From the NCBI RefSeq assembly GCF_002837185.1, contig NZ_KZ478023.1, forward strand, positions 1-52,501: a stretch of 52,501 nt of DNA, read 5' to 3'. The translations under genes were made by a program, and so were the position numbers. The notes below the pieces were generated by a model. That model searched no databases, was not told the origin of the DNA, and worked only from the letters and a program-made list of their open reading frames with translations. Below are positions 15,302 to 23,035 of this stretch, piece by piece. Numbering within the stretch: position 1 is the first letter of the stretch; every line of letters starts with the position of its first letter. Origin of the DNA: Pseudomonas fluorescens (GTDB lineage: Bacteria > Pseudomonadota > Gammaproteobacteria > Pseudomonadales > Pseudomonadaceae).

Positions 15302-16908
15302 ACTCGATCTTCCTGCGCATCTACGGCGGCATGTGCGCCGCGCTGATCCTGGTCGCGCTGCTGGGTGTGCTGGCCCTGCACTTGCTCAACGATGTGCGCA
15401 GCGACCAATACCGCGAGCGCCTGGCCCATGGCACTTTCGCGCTGATGGGCGACAATCTGCAGCCCATGAGCGCCATCGAGCGCCAGCGCGCATTGGCCGT
15501 GTGGGAGCGATTGCTGGGCATACCGCTGCAGTTGCGCACCTTCACTGACGCACAGCTGGACATGCGCCAGCGCAAGCGCCTGCAACGTGGCCAGGTCCTG
15601 GTGGAGCAGACGGGGCCCCATGCTGCGCGGGTATTGCGGCTGGTCAGTGAACAGGAGCAATGGGTGCTCACCGGCGAAGTGCAGCAGATCAGCGAGCAAT
15701 TGGCCCGCGCTACTATTTACCTGCTGGCCGACGAACTGGTGCGGTTTCCGGTGGCCGAGCAGCCGCAACGTTTGGCCGACCTCAAGCAGGCAAAAGGTTT
15801 TGGTTTCGAGATGCACCTGATGACCCTCGACCAGGCCGATATGGACGACGACCAGCGCCGTCGCGTGGCCGAAGGCGATACGGTGATGGCCCTGGGCAAA
15901 GGCGGTGATTCGATCCGTGTGTTTGCCGGCATGGTCGGCACGCCGTGGGTGCTGGAGATCGGCCCGCTGTATCAAATGAACCCGTACCCGGCGCAATGGT
16001 TGATCCTGATTACGTTGATCGGCCTGACCCTGATCGGTCTGATCGTCTACCTGTTGGTGCGCCAGCTCGAGCGCCGACTCAAGGGGCTGGAGGCAGCGGC
16101 CACGCGTATCGCCAAGGGCAACCTGGAGGTTCGCGTACCGGCGCGAGGCGTCGATTCGGTGGGGCGGTTGGCGGCGGCGTTCAACGGCATGGCCGAGCAC
16201 TTGCAGCAATTGCTGGCGATTCAGCGTGAGCTGGTACGCGCCGTCTCCCATGAGCTACGCACGCCGGTGGCGCGCCTGCGCTTCGGCCTGGAGATGCTGG
16301 GCGACGCCACCACCCCCGAGGCCCGGCGCAAATACCTGGAGGGCATGGACGGCGATATCCAGGACCTCGATGGCCTGGTCGATGAGATGCTCACCTACGC
16401 GCGCCTGGAGCAGGGCGCGCCGGCGTTGGACTTCCAGCGCGTCGACCTCGATGCGTTGCTCGACCAGGTGATCGGCGAATTGTCGCCACTGCGCCCGCAG
16501 GTCAGCGTCACCCGGGGGATTGGTCCGTCACCGGCGCATCGGGCGGACGCCTGGGTCGATGCCGAACCCCGCTACCTGCATCGCGCGCTGCAGAACCTGG
16601 TCAGTAATGCCATGCGCCACGCCAGGAGCCAGGTACTGATCAGTTATCAGGTAGGGCAGGTGCGGTGCCGTATCGACGTGGAAGACGATGGTCCCGGCGT
16701 ACCGGAAAGTGCCTGGGAACGGGTGTTCACCCCGTTCCTGCGCCTGGACGACAGCCGCACCCGCGCCTCGGGCGGGCACGGCCTGGGCTTGTCGATCGTG
16801 CGGCGGATTATCTATTGGCATGGCGGGCGGGCGTTGATCAGTAAGAGCAACAACCTGGGCGGGGCGTGTTTCAGCCTGAGTTGGCCCAGAGAACAGGGAA
16901 AACCCTGA
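15298..16908 (+). CDS. Membrane sensor histidine kinase (RstB-like)
   Basis: A 536-aa two-helix sensor. TM1 (about 7-30) and TM2 (about 233-255) enclose a periplasmic domain of ~200 residues. A HAMP linker (about 256-310) leads to the dimerisation domain with phosphorylated His318 (AVSHELRTPVARL) and a catalytic domain with the N box (LVSNAMRHA), G1 (DDGPGVPE) and G2 (GHGLGLSIV). The GTG start at 15298 overlaps the regulator's stop codon, indicating translational coupling. The periplasmic ligand is unknown. A REP pair follows the stop within 3 bp. Confidence 0.92.
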   Translation: MNSIFLRIYGGMCAALILVALLGVLALHLLNDVRSDQYRERLAHGTFALMGDNLQPMSAIERQRALAVWERLLGIPLQLRTFTDAQLDMRQRKRLQRGQVLVEQTGPHAARVLRLVSEQEQWVLTGEVQQISEQLARATIYLLADELVRFPVAEQPQRLADLKQAKGFGFEMHLMTLDQADMDDDQRRRVAEGDTVMALGKGGDSIRVFAGMVGTPWVLEIGPLYQMNPYPAQWLILITLIGLTLIGLIVYLLVRQLERRLKGLEAAATRIAKGNLEVRVPARGVDSVGRLAAAFNGMAEHLQQLLAIQRELVRAVSHELRTPVARLRFGLEMLGDATTPEARRKYLEGMDGDIQDLDGLVDEMLTYARLEQGAPALDFQRVDLDALLDQVIGELSPLRPQVSVTRGIGPSPAHRADAWVDAEPRYLHRALQNLVSNAMRHARSQVLISYQVGQVRCRIDVEDDGPGVPESAWERVFTPFLRLDDSRTRASGGHGLGLSIVRRIIYWHGGRALISKSNNLGGACFSLSWPREQGKP

Positions 16909-16910
16909 CA

Positions 16911-16983
16911 CCGCTATCGGGAGCAAGCCCCCTCCCACAGGGGAATGCAGTCCAAATGTGGGAGGCGGCTTGCCCCCGATGGC
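16911..16983. repeat. REP pair in tail-to-tail arrangement
   Basis: The left copy reads ATCGGGAGCAAGCCCCCTCC and the right copy TGTGGGAGGCGGCTTGCCCC, separated by about 18 nt. The copies have the opposite order from the other doublets in the window (the conserved TGTGGGA ends face each other). The pair lies between two convergent genes, where it may also act as a transcript end. Confidence 0.88.
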
Positions 16984-16989
16984 ACTCTA

Positions 16990-17715
16990 TCAGGCGCCAA
17001 CCGCCACCAGACTCAACAACTGCTCCCCCTCCACCCCAAATTGCCCCTCCAATTCCTTGCCATGGCACCACTCACTGGACAGGTCCGTGAGCAACCGCAG
17101 CCGCACATGCCCAGCCTGCGACCACTCCACCACCTCGGCATGCTCGAAATAAAAGCGCTGGTGCACGAGCGGGTAGAGCGCCTTGAACAGACTCTCCTTG
17201 ACCGAAAACGTCAGCGTCACCAGCAGGGCGGCCTGCTCGCGCGGCAGGCTGGCCATTCGTTGCACTTCATCGGGCGTAAGAATCTCGCCCGCCAGGCGTT
17301 CCGCCCGTTCCAGCGTCAGCAGGTTCTCCAGGTCCATTCCCAGGCCGCGCCACTGCACCTTGTGCGCGACGATCGCCGCGGCGTGCCCGGTGCTGTGGGT
17401 AATGGAGCCACTGATATGCCCTGGCCAAATCGGCGCGCGGTCTTCGCCAATGGCCGGGACGCAGTCGAGGTTATCGAGTCGCTGCAGCGCTTCGCGGGCG
17501 CACAGGCGGCCGGCGAGGAATTCCGCCTGGCGCTTGGCCACCGAGCGCTGGATGCTCGCCGGCGGCGGCACGGCGCTGCGTTGGAAGTCGCTGGCGTTCA
17601 ATAAGGCCGGGTCGAATCGCGTGCTCAAAAACACTGTGCCCGGCAAGGGAACAGGCAGCGGCCAATGGGCATCGAGTGGGGTACAGCAGGCGGGTAGGGG
17701 CGTCATGCGCGACAT
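16990..17715 (-). CDS. pcpS: 4'-phosphopantetheinyl transferase (EntD/PcpS type)
   Basis: A 241-aa enzyme that moves phosphopantetheine from CoA to the serine of carrier proteins. Conserved elements are RQAEFLAGRLCAREAL (about 61-76), the Mg-binding Asp of GLGMDLE and the FSVKESLFKALYP motif, which characterise the EntD-like Sfp subfamily. P. aeruginosa has one broad PPTase, PcpS, at the same map position near phoPQ, so it probably modifies AcpP as well as siderophore NRPSs. A start nine bases downstream (17706) is equally possible; no clear ribosome binding site decides it. It is convergent with the sensor kinase, with the REP pair between. Confidence 0.88.
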   Translation of the reverse strand: MSRMTPLPACCTPLDAHWPLPVPLPGTVFLSTRFDPALLNASDFQRSAVPPPASIQRSVAKRQAEFLAGRLCAREALQRLDNLDCVPAIGEDRAPIWPGHISGSITHSTGHAAAIVAHKVQWRGLGMDLENLLTLERAERLAGEILTPDEVQRMASLPREQAALLVTLTFSVKESLFKALYPLVHQRFYFEHAEVVEWSQAGHVRLRLLTDLSSEWCHGKELEGQFGVEGEQLLSLVAVGA

Positions 17716-17766
17716 TTTGCCGAGTTGGCGCGTCAGTGCATAGTCCGTAGTGCATGACTCATTGCG

Positions 17767-17805
17767 GTTCAGGACGGGTTCAGAGCCCGTTCAGGGGGAG
17801 TTCAG
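17767..17805 (+). promoter_or_regulatory. Four GTTCAG direct repeats on an 11-bp period (PhoP-type operator)
   Basis: GTTCAG begins at 17767, 17778, 17789 and 17800, exactly 11 bp apart, with variable 5-bp fillers. An inverted copy, CTGAAC, lies at 17835-17840. Direct repeats phased by one helical turn are the usual target of OmpR/PhoB-family regulators. Their place ahead of the operon that encodes PhoP strongly suggests autoregulation. Confidence 0.75.
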
Positions 17806-17858
17806 GGGCGCTTGCGTAGTGTGGACACCACAGCCTGAACGCGTAAGAGGTAACCACC

Positions 17859-18164
17859 ATGACTGCGATCAAGAAACTGCTGCTGGCGTTGACCATGCTC
17901 AGTGCCACCGCCGGTGTGCAAGCCAGCGATAGCACGTTTGCCGCTTTTGGCCGAGAGAAAAGCAAAAAAGACGGCAACCTGATCCATCGTGTCAGCTTCG
18001 AAGAGATGAGCGTTCAGGCCGTACCGTGGGGCCAGTCACTGGTCACAGCGCCTCAGCCGGGTTACCGCACCGGTTACGCGCCTCTGTCAGGCCAATACAA
18101 TGGCATTAAACTGCGCCCGCAAGACCTGCAGGGCCGCTATGATATCCCTCGCTCGGACTGTTGA
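17859..18164 (+). CDS. Small secreted protein of unknown function, in phoPQ operon
   Basis: A 101-aa protein with a clear Sec signal peptide (MTAIKKLLLALTMLSATAGV, cleavage likely after QA at about 22). The ~79-residue mature part is polar, with FGREKSKKDGNL and RTGYAPLSGQYNGIKLRPQD, no membrane segment and one Cys near the C terminus. I do not recognise a family. AGAGG precedes the ATG, and the gene ends 18 bp before phoP, so the three genes probably form one operon under the GTTCAG repeats. It occupies the slot held by oprH in P. aeruginosa but is half its size and not recognisably similar. A role in the envelope response to low Mg2+ or cationic peptides is inference. Confidence 0.8.
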   Translation: MTAIKKLLLALTMLSATAGVQASDSTFAAFGREKSKKDGNLIHRVSFEEMSVQAVPWGQSLVTAPQPGYRTGYAPLSGQYNGIKLRPQDLQGRYDIPRSDC

Positions 18165-18182
18165 ATTGCCTTGGAGAGCCTT

Positions 18183-18860
18183 ATGAAATTGCTGGTGGTG
18201 GAAGATGAGGCGCTGTTGCGTCATCACCTGTTTACCCGCCTGACCGACAGCGGCCACGTCGTCGAAGCCGTGGCCAATGCTGAGGAAGCCCTGTACCAGA
18301 CCGGCCAATTCAACCACGACCTGGCGATCATCGACCTGGGTCTGCCCGGCATGGGCGGCCTGGACCTGATCCGGCAGCTGCGCACCCAGGCCAAGACCTT
18401 TCCGATCCTGATCCTGACCGCCCGCGGCAACTGGCAGGACAAAGTCGAAGGCCTGGCTGCCGGTGCCGACGACTATGTGGTCAAACCGTTCCAGTTCGAA
18501 GAGCTGGAGGCGCGGATGAACGCCTTGCTGCGCCGCTCCAGCGGTTTCACCCAGTCCACCATCGTCGCCGGGCCCCTGCTGCTGGACCTCAATCGCAAGC
18601 AAGCCTCGCTGGACGAACAACCGCTGGCGCTGACCGCCTATGAGTACCGCATCCTTGAATACCTGATGCGCCATCATCAACAGGTGGTGGCCAAGGACCG
18701 TTTGATGGAGCAGCTCTATCCCGATGATGACGAGCGCGACCCCAACGTCATCGAAGTGCTGGTTGGCCGGCTGCGCCGCAAGTTGGAAGGCCCGGCCGGG
18801 TTCAAGCCGATCGACACCGTGCGTGGCCTGGGCTACCTGTTCAATGAGCGCTGCCGTTGA
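18183..18860 (+). CDS. phoP: Response regulator PhoP
   Basis: A 225-aa OmpR-family regulator. The start MKLLVVEDEALLRHHLF and the rest read like Pseudomonas PhoP. The receiver has D8, phosphoacceptor D51 (IIDLGLPGMGG) and the Lys of YVVKPF; the C-terminal winged helix has LTAYEYRILEYLM and NVIEVLVGRLRRKLEG. The ATG at 18183 is preceded by GGAGAG; an upstream in-frame ATG (18171) would overlap that site. In P. aeruginosa PhoP controls the response to low Mg2+ and cationic peptides, including lipid A changes. phoQ overlaps its stop codon by 4 bp. Confidence 0.93.
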   Translation: MKLLVVEDEALLRHHLFTRLTDSGHVVEAVANAEEALYQTGQFNHDLAIIDLGLPGMGGLDLIRQLRTQAKTFPILILTARGNWQDKVEGLAAGADDYVVKPFQFEELEARMNALLRRSSGFTQSTIVAGPLLLDLNRKQASLDEQPLALTAYEYRILEYLMRHHQQVVAKDRLMEQLYPDDDERDPNVIEVLVGRLRRKLEGPAGFKPIDTVRGLGYLFNERCR

Positions 18861-20203
18861 TTCGCTCGCTCCGTGTGCGCCTGATGCTGGCCGCCGCCAC
18901 CCTGGCGGTGCTGTTCATGCTGGGCTTGTTGCCCGCCATGCAAGGTGCCTTCAGCCTGGCGCTGCAGGATTCCATCGAGCAGCGCCTGGCGTCGGATGTC
19001 ACCACCCTGATCTCGGCGGCCCGCGTGGAAAATAACCGGCTGTTGATGCCGGCGCAGTTGCCCGATGAGCGTTTCAACCTGACCGACAGTCGCCTGCTCG
19101 GCTATATCTACGACCGTGAAGGCCATCTGGTGTGGCGTTCGCGGGCGACCCAGGAAGAAAACATCAATTACAAGCCGCGCTACGATGGGCGCGGCAACGA
19201 ATTCGCGCGTATTCGTGAGGCCAACGGCCAGGAGTTCTTCGTCTATGACGTCGAGGTCCGGCTGCTGGGCGGCAAGAGCGCGGCTTTCAGCATCGTCGCC
19301 TTGCAACCGGTGCGCGAGTACCAACTGACCCTCGAAGGCCTGCGCGAGAATCTCTACCTGGGGTTCGGCGCGGCATTGCTGGTGCTGTTGACGCTGCTCT
19401 GGCTCGGCCTGACCTGGGGCCTGCAGGCCCTGCGGCGCCTGAGCCAGGAGCTGGACCAGATCGAAGGCGGCACCCGCGAAAGCCTCAGCGAAGAGCACCC
19501 CCGGGAATTGCTGCGCCTCACCGGTTCCCTCAACCGTTTGCTGCACAGCGAGCGTGAGCAGCGCACGCGCTACCGCGACTCCCTGGATGACTTGGCCCAT
19601 AGCCTGAAAACCCCGCTGGCGGTATTGCAGGGGGTGAGCGAAGACATGGCCCAGCGCCCCGAGGAACGCAGCCAGGCCTGGGTGCTGCAGTCGCAGATCG
19701 AGCGCATGAGCCAGCAGATCGGCTATCAATTGCAGCGCGCCAGCCTGCGCAAGAGCGGCCTGGTCCGCCACCAGGTACGCCTGGAACCGGTGCTGCAAAG
19801 CCTGTGCGACACGTTGGACAAGGTTTACCGGGACAAGCGCGTCACCGTGTCCCTCGACCTGCCGGACGCGTGCGACGTACCCATCGAGAAAGGCGCCCTG
19901 CTCGAGATGCTCGGCAACCTGCTGGAAAACGCCTACCGCCTATGCGTGAAGCAGGTACGTATCAGCCTCGTGGAACACCCGGACGGCAGTGAGCTGTGCA
20001 TCGAAGACGATGGCCCCGGTGTGCCACCGGACCAGCGCGCACGGATCCTGCAGCGCGGCGAACGGCTTGATCGCCAGCACCCGGGGCAGGGCATCGGGTT
20101 GGCGGTGGTCAAGGACATCATCGAAAGCTATCACGCGCGGTTGACCCTGGGTGATTCGGCGCTGGGTGGCGCGGCGTTCAGGATTCACTTTCCCGCCTTG
20201 TGA
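18857..20203 (+). CDS. phoQ: Sensor histidine kinase PhoQ
   Basis: A 448-aa inner-membrane sensor. TM1 spans about 8-30, the periplasmic sensor about 31-165, and TM2 about 166-190, followed by a HAMP region, His248 (LDDLAHSLKTPLAV), the N box (GNLLENAYRLC) and ATP-lid motifs (EDDGPGVPP, GQGIGLAVV). The HSLKTP variant of the H box is normal for PhoQ. The TTG start at 18857 overlaps the phoP stop and gives the N terminus MIRSLRVRLML found in P. aeruginosa PhoQ. In that species it senses divalent cations; the acidic periplasmic patch here is less obvious by eye, so ligand details remain open. Confidence 0.92.
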   Translation: MIRSLRVRLMLAAATLAVLFMLGLLPAMQGAFSLALQDSIEQRLASDVTTLISAARVENNRLLMPAQLPDERFNLTDSRLLGYIYDREGHLVWRSRATQEENINYKPRYDGRGNEFARIREANGQEFFVYDVEVRLLGGKSAAFSIVALQPVREYQLTLEGLRENLYLGFGAALLVLLTLLWLGLTWGLQALRRLSQELDQIEGGTRESLSEEHPRELLRLTGSLNRLLHSEREQRTRYRDSLDDLAHSLKTPLAVLQGVSEDMAQRPEERSQAWVLQSQIERMSQQIGYQLQRASLRKSGLVRHQVRLEPVLQSLCDTLDKVYRDKRVTVSLDLPDACDVPIEKGALLEMLGNLLENAYRLCVKQVRISLVEHPDGSELCIEDDGPGVPPDQRARILQRGERLDRQHPGQGIGLAVVKDIIESYHARLTLGDSALGGAAFRIHFPAL

Positions 20204-20226
20204 GGGGGCAGGCAGGCTACCCGCCT

Positions 20227-21225
20227 TCAGCCCTCCTGCGCGCGATACGCCCCCGGCGTCAACCCGGTCCACTTCTTGAACGCCCGATGAAACGCTGACG
20301 GCTCCGAGAACCCCAACTGTTCTGCAATTTCCTGCAAAGACAAGTCCGCTCGCCCCAAGTGGTAGATGGCGATATCGCGGCGTAACTCATCCTTCAATGC
20401 CTGAAAGCTGCTGCCTTCTTCACGCAAATGCCGGCGCAGGGTCTGCGGGCTGATATGCAAGTGCTGGGCGACCGCTTCCAGGTCCGGCCAGGGCGTGCGG
20501 TCGCGGCTCAGCAAGCGGCGCAGTTGGCTGCTCAGGCTGTCGCCCTCATCGGGTCGAGACAACAAGTCGGCGGGGGAGCGCTGTAGAAAGTGCTTGAGGG
20601 TGCGTTCATCCTGCAGCAGCGGCAGGTTCAAGTATCGGCTGGGAAACACCAGGCTGCTGTTGGGCGCGGCGAATACCTGCGGGCAAGGAAACAGCAGGTC
20701 GTATTCACCGGCGTGGGCCGGCATCGCATAACTGAAGGTGACCTGATGCAGCCGAATACGCTGGCCGATCAACCAACTGCCCAGACGATGCCAGATCACC
20801 AGCAGGCATTCACTGAGAAAGTGGTCCGGGTCCCACAGTGGCGAGTCGTCCAGGCTCAAGCGAGCGCTGTCGCCTTCGCGTGTCAGCTGCCAGCGCGGGC
20901 CGTGGGGGAACAGGCTGTAAAATAACAGGCCGCGTTCCAGCGCCTTCTCCAGCGTGCGGCAATGAATCAGCGCATGACACATCATGGCGAAGGTGCCGCG
21001 CTTGCTCGGCGCCTGGGCGAAACCCAGGTATTCATCATCCAGCGCCAGCCAGAGCATTTGCAGCAACCGGGTAAATTGCTCCGGAGCGATACGCGCACGC
21101 GGTTCGCTCAGCTGTTCGGGGGTGATACCCACCTGCTGCAACAGGCCCGAGTAGTCGAAACCGGCCCGACGTGCGCCGCCCAGGGCCGCGCGGGCGAAGT
21201 GGCTGGCGATGGTGCGTTCACGCAT
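20227..21225 (-). CDS. AraC-family transcriptional regulator
   Basis: A 333-aa regulator. The N-terminal ~200 residues match the arabinose-binding-like effector domain of the AraC subgroup with PF12625-type architecture (GLLQQVGITPEQLSEPRARI, then HALIHCRTLEKALERGLLF). The C-terminal ~100 residues have two helix-turn-helices (VAQHLHISPQTLRRHLREEG and EIAEQLGFSEPSAFHRAFKK). The ATG at 21225 gives the usual MRERTIASHFARAAL start; a longer frame to 21297 has no support. It is divergent from dctA, with the two GGCGGATATCCGCC-type palindromes between them. The ligand is unknown. Regulation of dctA by it is possible but not shown. Confidence 0.88.
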   Translation of the reverse strand: MRERTIASHFARAALGGARRAGFDYSGLLQQVGITPEQLSEPRARIAPEQFTRLLQMLWLALDDEYLGFAQAPSKRGTFAMMCHALIHCRTLEKALERGLLFYSLFPHGPRWQLTREGDSARLSLDDSPLWDPDHFLSECLLVIWHRLGSWLIGQRIRLHQVTFSYAMPAHAGEYDLLFPCPQVFAAPNSSLVFPSRYLNLPLLQDERTLKHFLQRSPADLLSRPDEGDSLSSQLRRLLSRDRTPWPDLEAVAQHLHISPQTLRRHLREEGSSFQALKDELRRDIAIYHLGRADLSLQEIAEQLGFSEPSAFHRAFKKWTGLTPGAYRAQEG

Positions 21226-21281
21226 GACAGGGCCTCGTCCATGGAAGGGCCGATGGTAGCCATCACCTGGAGGGGTCACAA

Positions 21282-21336
21282 GGCGGATATCCGCCAAATT
21301 GTAGGACGAGACGGGGTTGGTCGGCGGAAATCCGCC
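21282..21336. promoter_or_regulatory. Two upstream palindromes, candidate DctD enhancer sites
   Basis: GGCGGATATCCGCC (21282-21295) and GGCGGAAATCCGCC (21323-21336) have centres 41 bp apart, near four helical turns. They lie about 80-130 bp upstream of the sigma-54 promoter of dctA, the normal location of enhancer-binding-protein sites. DctD is the known activator of dctA in this genus; the divergent AraC regulator is the alternative binder. Confidence 0.6.
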
Positions 21337-21413
21337 ACCTTGTTACACGCCCGCCAGGCGTTGGCGAGCCTGAGGCCCTGATGTCCAGAGGCTTTCACCG
21401 GGTTTAAGCAAAG

Positions 21414-21429
21414 TGGCACGGCGTTTGCG
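21414..21429 (+). promoter_or_regulatory. Sigma-54 promoter of dctA
   Basis: TGGCACG-N4-TTGCG with GG and GC 12 nt apart is a consensus RpoN promoter. Expression of dctA in Rhizobium and Pseudomonas depends on RpoN and the DctB/DctD pair, which agrees. Confidence 0.93.
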
Positions 21430-21522
21430 ATAAGGATCAAAGCGCGGGATTGTTCCTACAGTCCTCGCCAACAACAAATCCCTCCAGTGCAGGAGGGTTC
21501 GCAATTCAAGTGTCGTGGGCAA

Positions 21523-21538
21523 TGGCGGATATTTGCCA
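21523..21538. promoter_or_regulatory. Third related palindrome inside the dctA leader
   Basis: TGGCGGATATTTGCCA shares GGCGGATAT with the two upstream palindromes but has a degenerate right arm. It lies downstream of the predicted transcript start and 25 bp before the dctA ATG, so binding here could repress or modulate expression. Confidence 0.4.
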
Positions 21539-21563
21539 CACGGTGCGATTGAGGAACTTTGCA

Positions 21564-22895
21564 ATGACGACTCGTCAGCCAATCTACAAATCCCTGTATT
21601 TCCAGGTGATCGTTGCAATCGTTATCGGTATTTTGCTCGGTCACTTTTACCCGCAGACCGGCGTGGCCCTCAAGCCACTGGGTGACGGCTTTATCAAGCT
21701 GATCAAAATGGTCATCGCCCCGATCATCTTCTGCACCGTGGTCAGCGGCATCGCTGGCATGCAAAGCATGAAATCGGTCGGTAAAACCGGTGGCTACGCG
21801 CTGCTGTACTTCGAAGTCGTTTCCACCATTGCGTTGCTGATCGGCCTGATCGTGGTCAACGTCGTGCAACCGGGCGCCGGCATGCACATCGACGTGGCAA
21901 CCCTGGACGCTTCCAAAGTCGCTGCCTACGTGACCGCCGGTAAAGACCAGAGCATCGTCGGCTTTATCCTCAATGTCATCCCCAACACCATCGTCGGCGC
22001 CTTCGCCAACGGCGACATCCTGCAAGTGCTGATGTTCTCGGTGATCTTCGGTTTCGCCCTGCACCGCCTGGGTGCCTACGGCAAGCCGGTGCTGGACTTC
22101 ATCGATCGTTTCGCCCACGTGATGTTCAACATCATCAACATGATCATGAAGCTGGCGCCCATCGGTGCCCTGGGCGCCATGGCGTTCACCATCGGTGCCT
22201 ACGGCGTAGGTTCCCTGGTGCAGTTGGGCCAGTTGATGATCTGCTTCTACATCACCTGCGTCCTGTTCGTGGTGGTGGTGCTGGGCGCCATCTGCCGCGC
22301 CCACGGCTTCAGCGTGTTGAAGCTGATTCGCTATATCCGCGAAGAGCTGCTGATCGTGCTGGGGACTTCGTCTTCGGAATCCGCACTGCCGCGCATGCTG
22401 ATCAAGATGGAGCGTCTGGGCGCGAAGAAATCCGTGGTTGGCCTGGTCATCCCGACCGGTTACTCGTTCAACCTTGACGGTACGTCGATCTACCTGACCA
22501 TGGCCGCCGTGTTCATCGCCCAGGCGACCGACACCCACATGGACATCACCCACCAGATCACCCTGCTGCTGGTGCTGCTGCTGTCCTCCAAGGGTGCCGC
22601 GGGTGTGACGGGCAGTGGTTTCATCGTACTGGCTGCGACCCTGTCGGCTGTCGGCCACCTGCCGGTTGCCGGCCTGGCGCTGATCCTGGGTATCGATCGC
22701 TTCATGTCCGAAGCCCGCGCGCTGACCAACCTGGTGGGTAACGCCGTTGCCACCATCGTTGTGGCCAAGTGGGTCAAGGAACTGGACACCGACAAGCTGC
22801 AAAGCGAACTGGCATCCGGCGGTACCGGTATCTCCGAAACCCGCGAAATCGACGACCTGGGCGTGGCCGAAGGCCCTGCACCTGTGGTCAAGTAA
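21564..22895 (+). CDS. dctA: C4-dicarboxylate transporter DctA
   Basis: A 443-aa inner-membrane symporter of the DAACS (glutamate transporter-like) family for succinate, fumarate and malate. Family motifs are visible: FIKLIKMVIAPIIFCTVVSG (about 43-62), the serine-rich loop LGTSSSESALPRM, GYSFNLDGTSIY and the C-terminal LNxxGN-type segment ALTNLVGNAVATIVVAKWV. About eight membrane helices with two re-entrant loops are expected. The ATG at 21564 follows GAGGAA at good distance. Its sigma-54 promoter and palindromes imply induction by dicarboxylates through DctB/DctD. A strong terminator follows. Confidence 0.96.
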   Translation: MTTRQPIYKSLYFQVIVAIVIGILLGHFYPQTGVALKPLGDGFIKLIKMVIAPIIFCTVVSGIAGMQSMKSVGKTGGYALLYFEVVSTIALLIGLIVVNVVQPGAGMHIDVATLDASKVAAYVTAGKDQSIVGFILNVIPNTIVGAFANGDILQVLMFSVIFGFALHRLGAYGKPVLDFIDRFAHVMFNIINMIMKLAPIGALGAMAFTIGAYGVGSLVQLGQLMICFYITCVLFVVVVLGAICRAHGFSVLKLIRYIREELLIVLGTSSSESALPRMLIKMERLGAKKSVVGLVIPTGYSFNLDGTSIYLTMAAVFIAQATDTHMDITHQITLLLVLLLSSKGAAGVTGSGFIVLAATLSAVGHLPVAGLALILGIDRFMSEARALTNLVGNAVATIVVAKWVKELDTDKLQSELASGGTGISETREIDDLGVAEGPAPVVK

Positions 22896-22931
22896 GCTGC
22901 AGATGGCGTGAACTAACGCCGACAGCAACAC

Positions 22932-22965
22932 ACAAACGCCCCGACTGGTTCGGGGCGTTTGCGTT
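22932..22965 (+). terminator. Terminator of dctA
   Basis: CAAACGCCCCGA and TCGGGGCGTTTG form a strong stem around CTGGT, followed by CGTTT. The T run is short but the stem is strong and lies just after dctA. Confidence 0.85.
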
Positions 22966-23035
22966 TCTGGCGCGTCACGGCAGTGGCTTTTGTTTTACAG
23001 TAAATGAACCGGTTGAAACGCTTGCGGGAGGTTTT

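Larger units (their letters stand above)
21226..21563. other. Divergent control region between araC-type gene and dctA
   Basis: The 338 bp contain two palindromes (21282-21336), a sigma-54 promoter (21414-21429) and a third related palindrome (21523-21538) in the dctA leader. No coding frame is supported. The leader of dctA from the predicted start near 21440 is about 124 nt. Confidence 0.75.
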
